Made by a program: the position numbers and the translations under genes
Notes under the pieces: generated by a model
Seen by the model: the letters and a program-made list of their open reading frames with translations, nothing else
What the model was told of the DNA's origin: nothing
Databases searched by the model: none
Origin: Clostridiales bacterium
GTDB taxonomy: Bacteria > Bacillota > Clostridia > Oscillospirales > Acutalibacteraceae
Direction of reading: 5' to 3'
Assembly (NCBI GenBank): GCA_019416395.1
Contig: DXXH01000080.1
Span: 1 to 11,215, forward strand
DNA: 11,215 bases
Shown here: positions 1 through 4,985 of the stretch, piece by piece
How positions within the stretch are numbered: the stretch's first letter is position 1
Layout of the letters: every line of letters starts with the position of its first letter

Positions 1-37
1 TTGAGGCTTTCTCTCAAAAGGTCGATATTCAAAAGAA

Positions 38-66
38 AGTATATCATAGTTCCCGTTCTTTTTCAA
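38..66 (-). promoter_or_regulatory. Leftward sigma-A-type promoter, probably for dnaA outside the window
   Basis: Read on the minus strand, TTGAAA (66-61) is followed by a 17-bp spacer and TATACT (43-38). A run of A and T lies just upstream of the -35 (67-75), which resembles an UP element. Transcription would start near position 31 and run out of the left edge. In Firmicutes the gene divergent from rpmH is usually dnaA; that identification is inference because no coding sequence is visible. Confidence 0.5.
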
Positions 67-240
67 ATTTTTTTCCCCTTTCTAACCGAGATGATTTTAT
101 GCCAAAAAAAGCACAACACCTTGTGGTACTTTTCACTTATCCCTGAAAATCTGCTGTTTGTTGCCCTGTAGAGAACAACTTTTCCCAGAGATTGGAGAAA
201 AAAATCTTGCCCGGCCCCGAAAAACCTTGAAAAAATGGTG

Positions 241-270
241 TTGACATAAGCGGCGGCTTTAAGGTATAAT
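241..270 (+). promoter_or_regulatory. Sigma-A-type promoter of the rpmH operon
   Basis: A perfect -35 TTGACA (241-246) and a perfect -10 TATAAT (265-270) are separated by 18 bp. The expected transcription start is near 277, which leaves a leader of about 38 nt containing AGGAGG at 300-305. Two perfect hexamers fit the high expression needed for a ribosomal protein gene. This is the only strong promoter seen before the terminator at 3102-3133, so it probably serves rpmH through jag. Confidence 0.85.
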
Positions 271-314
271 GTTTTCTCGCAAGGGATAAGAACCTCGAAA
301 GGAGGGTTTTTCAT

Positions 315-449
315 ATGCTGAGAACGTATCAGCCCAAGAAGCTCCACAGAAAGAAGGAGCATGGGTTCCGGAAGAGAATGTCTGACAGAAACGGTCGCAA
401 GGTACTTGCACGCCGCAGGGCAAAAGGCAGAGCGCGTCTTACCTATTGA
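315..449 (+). CDS. rpmH: 50S ribosomal protein L34
   Basis: L34 is a small basic protein of the large ribosomal subunit. The product is 44 residues, the usual length, and begins MLRTYQPKK. It has the conserved HGFRKRM segment (residues 16-22) and a very basic C-terminal half ending in an RAKGRARLTY-like tail. These features are diagnostic for the family. The start is fixed by AGGAGG at 300-305, nine nucleotides upstream. It is the first gene after the strong promoter at 241-270 and is followed by rnpA, the near-universal arrangement. The gene is short and was identified by direct translation. Confidence 0.97.
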   Translation: MLRTYQPKKLHRKKEHGFRKRMSDRNGRKVLARRRAKGRARLTY

Positions 450-458
450 TGACGCTTC

Positions 459-482
459 AAAGGTCACCTTAGCGTGGCCTTT
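459..482 (+). terminator. Hairpin between rpmH and rnpA, probable attenuator
   Basis: A 9-bp stem pairs 459-467 (AAAGGTCAC) with 474-482 (GTGGCCTTT), with one G-U pair and a 6-nt loop. It starts ten nucleotides after the rpmH stop and is followed by T-rich DNA (TTTCTTTGTTTT) rather than a clean T-run. It looks like a weak terminator or RNA-processing site that would lower expression of rnpA and downstream genes relative to rpmH. No other promoter is evident before rnpA, so partial readthrough must occur. Confidence 0.55.
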
Positions 483-539
483 CTTTGTTTTGCGTGTTTT
501 TTGAGAGGATCTGGCTTTAGAAGGTGGTGGCTTTTTTCC

Positions 540-887
540 ATGGATTCGTTTGTACCCCTTTGCCGGAATAACGATTTCCGCCGGCTCTACGCCAGAGGGA
601 AAAGCTACGTCACTCCCGTGGTGGTGGTCTATGTGATGAAAAACCGGGCCAAAACCCTGCGGGTGGGCATCACCACCAGTAAGAAGATCGGCAACGCCGT
701 GCTGCGCAACCGGTCTCGCCGGGTGATCCGGGAAGCGTTCCGGAGCCTGGCCGGCAAGGTGCGCCCTGGGTTTGACATCGTGCTGGTGGCCCGGGGTAAA
801 ACGCCCTATGTGAAAAGCACCGACGTGCTCCGCCATTTGGAACGGCAGCTATCGGCGGCGGGCCTGTTCCGGGAGGAACAGCCTTGA
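540..887 (+). CDS. rnpA: Ribonuclease P protein component
   Basis: This is the protein subunit of RNase P, which binds the catalytic RNA and helps mature the 5' ends of tRNAs. The 115-residue product starts MDSFVPLCRNNDFRRLY and carries the family RNR motif at 56-58 (KKIGNAVLRNRSRRVIREA region), followed by the GFDIVLVAR strand. The reading frame is open back to 474, but that start lies inside the upstream hairpin. ATG 540 has AGAAGGTGG at 519-527 and gives a normal-length protein that aligns from its first residues. The stop overlaps the TTG start of yidD, which indicates translational coupling. Confidence 0.95.
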   Translation: MDSFVPLCRNNDFRRLYARGKSYVTPVVVVYVMKNRAKTLRVGITTSKKIGNAVLRNRSRRVIREAFRSLAGKVRPGFDIVLVARGKTPYVKSTDVLRHLERQLSAAGLFREEQP

Positions 888-1117
888 AACAGATCCTGCT
901 GTGGCTGATCCGGTTTTACCGCACAGCCATCTCCCCCAGAAAACCGGGCATGTGCAAATATATCCCCACCTGCTCCCAGTACGGTCTGGAGGCCATCGAG
1001 CGGTTTGGGGCTTTCAAGGGGGGCGCACTGACCCTTTGGCGGATCCTGCGCTGCAACCCCTGGAGCCGGGGCGGTTACGACCCGGTCCCCGAGAAAAAGG
1101 ACAAGAAGAATAAGTAG
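884..1117 (+). CDS. yidD: Membrane protein insertion efficiency factor YidD
   Basis: YidD is a small membrane-associated protein thought to help YidC-dependent insertion. The 77-residue product has an N-terminal amphipathic stretch (KQILLWLIRFYRTAISP), then the family signature CKYIPTCSQYGLEAIERFG at about 24-42, and RCNPWSRGGYDPVP near residues 56-69, including the conserved cysteines. The tail is lysine-rich. It starts with TTG at 884, which shares bases with the rnpA stop codon (885-887). GGGAGG at 871-876 is well placed. It lies directly before yidC, as in most bacteria. Confidence 0.96.
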   Translation: MKQILLWLIRFYRTAISPRKPGMCKYIPTCSQYGLEAIERFGAFKGGALTLWRILRCNPWSRGGYDPVPEKKDKKNK

Positions 1118-1143
1118 GGCAAAAGAGGAGCGTAACTTTCGTT

Positions 1144-2229
1144 ATGATGGTCATTTTCAATTTCTTTGGAAGTATTCTGGGCTATCTGCTGTGGTTTTTG
1201 TACTCCATTTTCCAGAACTATGGCGTGGCCATTATTTTCTTTACCATTATCATCAAAGCGGTGCTGTTTCCCTTTTCCATCAAGCAGCAGCGGAGCATGG
1301 CTTCCCAGTCCAAGCTGGCGGAAAAGCAGAAGGAACTGCAAAAGATCTATGGCAACAACAAGCAGAAGTACAATGAGGAGCTGACAAAGCTCTATGAGAA
1401 AGAGGGCGTCAACCCCGGTTCCGGGTGCCTGACCACCTTGATCCCCTTCCCCATCATGCTGGGCATTTACTGTTCGGTGATCATGCCTCTTTCCAACACG
1501 CTGCACATCGCTTCCGACCGGATCACCCAGGCCACCGACTTCATCAACCGCATTCCCGGCATGGTGTCCACCGCCGGTTCCGGCGGCATCTATTCCGAGA
1601 TGGACATCATCCGGAATTTCGACGCCCTGCGGGATCATTTGACCATGTTCACCCCGGAAGACCTGGACAAGATCGGTTCCTTCGCCAGCGGCTTCAAGTT
1701 CTTGGGACTGGACCTTCTGGCCACCCCCCAAGGCTCCGCCTTCACCACCTTCCTGTGGGTGATCCCGGCTTTGTCCTTGATCTCCAGCTTTGGGTTCCAG
1801 TTCTACATCACCCATACCCAGAAGCTGACCACCGGACAAGCTCAGCCTGGATGCATGAAAGCCATGATGTACGTCCTGCCCCTGATCAGCGTTTACTGGG
1901 CCTGGATCATGCCCACCGCCGTGGGCCTGTACGGGGTGATCTCTTCCGTCACCAGTTTCCTCCAGAGCCTGATCACCAATAAGTTCTTCAGTGTCAACCA
2001 CATGATCGCCAAGGTGGAAGCCCAGCGGGCTGTCACCCTGGAACTGGCTGAGGCCAAAGTACAACCCCTTCCCGCCGCGGCCCAAAAGGAGATCGCGGAA
2101 CGTTTGGCGGCCGCTCCCCAGCAGCAGAAGCAGGATAAATCTTCCGGCAAAAAGCAGGGAGCGAAAAAGAAAAAAGGCAATTCGGGTAATTCTGGAAATT
2201 CCAGTGATTATATGGGAACGAAAAAGTAA
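1144..2229 (+). CDS. yidC: YidC/Oxa1/SpoIIIJ-family membrane protein insertase
   Basis: YidC inserts and folds proteins in the cytoplasmic membrane, alone or with SecYEG. The 361-residue product has hydrophobic segments at about 8-24, 26-46, 96-118, 202-226 and 240-275, a basic coiled hairpin after the second segment (roughly 47-85), and a lysine-rich tail, as in Gram-positive YidC with a ribosome-binding tail. I see no lipobox. At the site of the groove arginine (Arg73 of SpoIIIJ) the sequence reads TIIIKAVLFPF, with Lys38 instead, which keeps the charge. The nearest ribosome site, GAGGAG at 1125-1130, is 13 nt from ATG 1144. A second ATG follows at 1147, so the exact start is slightly uncertain. 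Neighbours yidD and jag fit this role. Confidence 0.95.
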   Translation: MMVIFNFFGSILGYLLWFLYSIFQNYGVAIIFFTIIIKAVLFPFSIKQQRSMASQSKLAEKQKELQKIYGNNKQKYNEELTKLYEKEGVNPGSGCLTTLIPFPIMLGIYCSVIMPLSNTLHIASDRITQATDFINRIPGMVSTAGSGGIYSEMDIIRNFDALRDHLTMFTPEDLDKIGSFASGFKFLGLDLLATPQGSAFTTFLWVIPALSLISSFGFQFYITHTQKLTTGQAQPGCMKAMMYVLPLISVYWAWIMPTAVGLYGVISSVTSFLQSLITNKFFSVNHMIAKVEAQRAVTLELAEAKVQPLPAAAQKEIAERLAAAPQQQKQDKSSGKKQGAKKKKGNSGNSGNSSDYMGTKK

Positions 2230-2249
2230 GCCGAAAGGAAGGTTGCGTT

Positions 2250-3095
2250 ATGATAAGAGAAGCTATCGCCAAGGGCGAAACCGTGGAGATCGCCTTTGCC
2301 AACGCCTGCCGGGAATTGGGCGTGGATACCACGGAAGCGGAATTTGAAATTTTGGAAATGCCGCAGAAAAAGACCTTCGGCTTGTTTGGGGGCAGCCCTG
2401 CCAAGGTGCGGGCCTACATCGAGGAGCCGGATCCGGAACCGGAAGTGAAATCCAGCCCCGCCCAGGAAGCCGCCGATTACCTGAAAAACGTGCTGCGGGA
2501 AATGGGATTGCCTGAGGCTTCTGTGGAGATCCATCCGGAAGAAGCCGGCGCAGCCCTGACCCTCTCCGGGGAAGACATCGGATTCATCATCGGGCACCGG
2601 GGCGAGACTCTGGACGCCTTGCAGTATTTGGCTTCCCTGGTGGCCAACCATGTGGACGGCTCCTATTTCCGCATCACCCTGGATGTGGGCAATTACCGTG
2701 AGAAGCGGAAAGAGACCTTGGAATCCCTGGGCAAGAAGATGGCAGCCCGGGCGGTGAAGACCGGCCGGAACTCCTCTTTGGAGCCCATGAACCCCTATGA
2801 GCGCCGCATTATCCATACAGCGGTACAGACCGTGCCCGGAGCCAAATCCTGGAGCGAAGGCGTAGACCAGGGACGGCATGTGGTGATCGGACCCGAGGGC
2901 GGGGAGCGTCCCCAGCCCCGGCGGAATGACCGGCGTGGGGGCAATAACCGGAACCGTGGCGGCCATGGCGGCTACAACGACCGGAACCGCCGTCCCCGGA
3001 ATGACCGGAACCGGCCCAATCCGGCGCCCAGGGCCGAAGGACCCAAGGCGGACGATCCCAACACCCCCATTTACGGGCGGATCGAAAAGAAATAA
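2250..3095 (+). CDS. jag: Jag/KhpB/EloR RNA-binding protein with Arg/Asn/Gly-rich tail
   Basis: Jag proteins are cytoplasmic RNA-binding regulators linked to cell elongation and commonly encoded after yidC. The 281-residue product has a Jag-N domain (1-55, with KKTFGLFGG at 40-48), an acidic linker, a KH domain with the GxxG loop in IIGHRGETLDALQYL (113-127), and an R3H domain with the Arg-x3-His motif in ERRIIH (184-189). After about residue 215 there is an additional tail, rich in Arg, Asn, Gly and Pro, with repeated NDR and RNR units and RGG-like steps (224-256), ending in a short acidic/basic tip. The tail is unusual for this family and may add RNA binding; that is inference. AAAGGAAGG at 2234-2242 fixes the start. 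Confidence 0.93.
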   Translation: MIREAIAKGETVEIAFANACRELGVDTTEAEFEILEMPQKKTFGLFGGSPAKVRAYIEEPDPEPEVKSSPAQEAADYLKNVLREMGLPEASVEIHPEEAGAALTLSGEDIGFIIGHRGETLDALQYLASLVANHVDGSYFRITLDVGNYREKRKETLESLGKKMAARAVKTGRNSSLEPMNPYERRIIHTAVQTVPGAKSWSEGVDQGRHVVIGPEGGERPQPRRNDRRGGNNRNRGGHGGYNDRNRRPRNDRNRPNPAPRAEGPKADDPNTPIYGRIEKK

Positions 3096-3101
3096 AAAAC
3101 C

Positions 3102-3133
3102 AAATGGGGCGGCCATACGGCGGCCCCATTTTT
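3102..3133 (+). terminator. Intrinsic terminator after jag
   Basis: The 9-bp outer stem pairs AAATGGGGC (3102-3110) with GCCCCATTT (3123-3131). A single G-G mismatch follows, then three more pairs and a 4-nt loop. Five Ts (3129-3133) follow at once, and a second run of seven Ts occurs at 3139-3145. It begins six nucleotides after the jag stop, so it should end the rpmH operon. Upstream A-richness means it could also work on the opposite strand. mnmE starts only 37 bp later with no clear promoter between, so some readthrough or a promoter inside jag is needed. Confidence 0.88.
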
Positions 3134-3170
3134 GCACGTTTTTTTCAGGTTCTGTGGAAAGGGGAAGCTT

Positions 3171-4538
3171 ATGGAAAAAACCATCGCCGCCATCTCTACC
3201 GCGCCCGCTCCAGGTGGGATTGGCATAGTGCGGATCTCCGGAAAGGACGCCTTCTCTGTGGCGGACCGGGTATTTCGGGGAGTCAGCGGGAAGCCTGTGG
3301 CCCAGATGAAAGGCTATACCGCCCAGCTGGGGGGAGCTTATACCCCGTCCGGGGAGAAACTGGACGATGTGGTGGCTCTGGTGTTCCGGGGCCCGAAAAG
3401 CTATACCGGGGAAGACGTGGTGGAGCTGTCCTGCCACGGGGGGCTGTATGTGACAAAGCGCCTGCTTCAAACCGTCCTGGACGCTGGGGCTTCCCCCGCC
3501 GGGCCTGGGGAATTTACCCGCCGGGCCTTCCTCAACGGGAAGCTGGATTTGGCCCAGGCGGAAGCTGTGATGGGCATCATCGGAGCCAGCGGGGAACAGG
3601 CTATGAAAGCCGCCGAGGCGGGAAGCTCCGGTGTGCTGTCCCGGAAAATCCAGGAAGTGAAAGCCGGGCTGCTCACCCAGGCCAGCCATCTGGCCGCCTG
3701 GGCGGACTTCCCCGAGGAAGACGTGCCCGCAGTGGAAGAGGAAGAACTGCTGGGGGGAATCCGCCAGGGCGAGGAAGCTTTGTCCGCCCTGCTGGAAGGG
3801 TTTGACCGGGGCAAGATGTACCGGGAAGGCTTGGCCACCGTCATCGCCGGCCGGCCCAACGCGGGAAAATCCACCTTGATGAATCTGCTTTCCGGGTGCG
3901 AACGGTCTATTGTCACCCAATACGCCGGAACCACCCGGGACGTGGTAGAAGAAACGGTGATGCTGGCGGGGGTGCCTTTGCGGCTGGCGGATACGGCGGG
4001 AATTCGGGATACGGAAGACCCGGTGGAAAGCATCGGCGTCCAGGCTGCCCGGAAACGGGTGGAAACCGCTCAGCTGGTGCTGGCGGTGTTCGACTCTTCC
4101 CAGTCCTTGACCAAGGAAGACCGGGAGCTGATGGCCGCCCTGGAAAAGGTGCCTTCCATCGCCATTGTGAATAAGACGGATTTGCCCACGGAGATGGACG
4201 TGGACGAAATCCGCCGCCATTTTGAGAAGGTGGTGTTTCTCTCCGCCGCCAACGGCGAAGGACTGCCGGAGCTGGAACAAGCAGTGTCCGAAATTCTGGA
4301 CACAAAAGACTTCCACCCGGAAGAAGGGGTGTTGTTCACCCAGCGACAAAGGTCGGACGCCCAGCGGGCCTTGGAAAGTTTGCAAGAGGGAGAGAACGCC
4401 ATGCTTTCCGGCATGACCTGGGATGCGGTGACCGTCTGCGTGGAAGACGCTTTGATGGCCTTGGCCGCCTTGACCGGGGAACATGTGAGCGAGGAGATCG
4501 TGGACCAGGTGTTTGAGGAATTCTGTGTAGGAAAATAA
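3171..4538 (+). CDS. mnmE: tRNA modification GTPase MnmE
   Basis: MnmE works with MnmG to add an aminomethyl-type group at C5 of U34 in tRNAs reading NNA/NNG codons. The 455-residue product has an N-terminal folate-binding dimerisation domain (APAPGGIGIVRISG at 11-24; GPGEFTRRAFLNGKLDLAQA at 111-130). The inserted G domain has P-loop GRPNAGKST (227-235), TTRD (254-257), DTAG (274-277) and NKTD (334-337). The extreme C-terminus is FCVGK, matching the family C-I/V-G-K motif with its catalytic cysteine. ATG 3171 has AAAGGGG at 3158-3164. An in-frame TTG at 3132 lies in the terminator and is rejected. Confidence 0.97.
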   Translation: MEKTIAAISTAPAPGGIGIVRISGKDAFSVADRVFRGVSGKPVAQMKGYTAQLGGAYTPSGEKLDDVVALVFRGPKSYTGEDVVELSCHGGLYVTKRLLQTVLDAGASPAGPGEFTRRAFLNGKLDLAQAEAVMGIIGASGEQAMKAAEAGSSGVLSRKIQEVKAGLLTQASHLAAWADFPEEDVPAVEEEELLGGIRQGEEALSALLEGFDRGKMYREGLATVIAGRPNAGKSTLMNLLSGCERSIVTQYAGTTRDVVEETVMLAGVPLRLADTAGIRDTEDPVESIGVQAARKRVETAQLVLAVFDSSQSLTKEDRELMAALEKVPSIAIVNKTDLPTEMDVDEIRRHFEKVVFLSAANGEGLPELEQAVSEILDTKDFHPEEGVLFTQRQRSDAQRALESLQEGENAMLSGMTWDAVTVCVEDALMALAALTGEHVSEEIVDQVFEEFCVGK

Positions 4539-4680
4539 AAGTTTCGTCCACCTTTTCAAAGGTGGTGGGGTTTGGGGCAAAGCCCCAAGGTCTTGGACAA
4601 AGCAAAGCTTTGTCCGAAAAAGAATCCAGGAAACCAGCCGCATGCGCCCAAAGGGCGATAGGCCGGTTTCCGAACGACCA
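4537..4680 (+). repeat. Structured intergenic repeat, copy 1 (after mnmE)
   Basis: The element begins AAAAGTTT at the mnmE stop. It holds successive hairpins: CCACCTTT/AAAGGTGG (4548-4555/4558-4565), TTGGGGC/GCCCCAA (4572-4578/4582-4588, AAA loop) and GGACAAAGC/GCTTTGTCC (4595-4603/4607-4615, AAA loop). It closes with a long stem, GGAAACC (4629-4635 region) with GGTTTCC (4665-4671 region), enclosing CGCCC-AAA-GGGCG. A related element follows parB at 11028-11160, with the same order of blocks but different, still complementary, arm sequences. Both lie at the 3' side of a gene in the same orientation. No T-run follows, so simple termination does not explain it. Function is unknown. Confidence 0.75.
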
Positions 4681-4985
4681 GCAGGATCCTCATGAGAAAT
4701 GTAGAGGTTGAAACCAGAAAATCTCTTTTCCGTATACGAGTCCTGCATCTGCCCCACCCACCTTGCTGCGCCGCTGTCACGGCTTTCAGTCCCCCGGACT
4801 TTGTTTCTCCTTCGACTGTCTCACCTTCCGGTTCAGGCGCCATGTGCCAGTAGCATATGCTTTGCACCGACCGCAGCGAAGGGGAGATTGGTCGCTGGTC
4901 AGCGTTCCACCGGGACACAGCGACCCTTTCACAAAAAGCTTCAGCGAAAACTTTATGCGCCTTCGGCGTTTTGGAGGTCATCCAT
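4681..4985. other. Unexplained non-coding stretch before mnmG
   Basis: About 300 bp without a gene I can support. Reading frames are open on both strands (for example minus-strand codons over 4556-4981), but none has a credible ribosome site or a recognisable domain. Potential structure includes AGTCC/GGACT (4788-4792/4796-4800) and an 8-bp stem GGTCGCTG/CAGCGACC (4890-4897/4918-4925), extended inside by GTC/GAC. A CGCC-TTC-GGCG hairpin (about 4958-4968) sits just before the mnmG ribosome site. I see no strong promoter. Since it abuts repeat copy 1, it could be the rest of a larger repeat module or a long mnmG leader. Confidence 0.4.

Larger units (their letters stand above)
1..314. other. 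Origin-side intergenic region upstream of rpmH
   Basis: There is no convincing gene here. The region is A/T-rich compared with the rest of the window and lies between two outward-facing promoters: one leftward near 38-66 and one rightward at 241-270. In many Firmicutes the rpmH-dnaA gap forms part of the replication origin, so a role in oriC is plausible. I looked for DnaA boxes (TTATCCACA) and found only weak six-of-nine matches: TTATCCCTG at 137-145, TTATGCCAA at 97-105, and on the other strand AAGGGATAA near 281-289. No cluster of good boxes is present, so the functional origin may lie further left, around dnaA or between dnaA and dnaN. Confidence 0.55.

Noticed and set aside
63..836. Minus-strand open frame of 257 codons across rpmH and rnpA
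   Set aside because: It covers two certain genes, the rpmH promoter and the origin-side gap, and has no family features.
1075..2085. Minus-strand open frame of 336 codons opposite yidC
   Set aside because: Gly/His/Gln-rich shadow of yidC with no domain and no ribosome site; yidC is certain.
4708..4738. TTGAAA...TATACG as a promoter for mnmG
   Set aside because: The spacer is 19 bp and the -10 lacks the final T; too weak to call.
2208..4757. Very long open frame on the minus strand (849 codons) across jag and mnmE
   Set aside because: It is antisense to two clear, family-matching genes. Its composition (rich in Gly, His, Pro, Gln, Phe) is that of a shadow frame produced by G/C-ending codons, and it has no recognisable domain.
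4895..4925. T-box-like GGTGGAAC on the minus strand before mnmG
   Set aside because: Only eight bases match the T-box core. The ACCGCGG continuation, specifier stem and terminator are missing, and the strand is opposite to all genes.
4857..4985. Upstream extension of mnmG adding 43 residues
   Set aside because: The added residues do not resemble MnmG, and GGAGG at 4973-4977 is ideally placed for ATG 4986, which gives the usual protein length.
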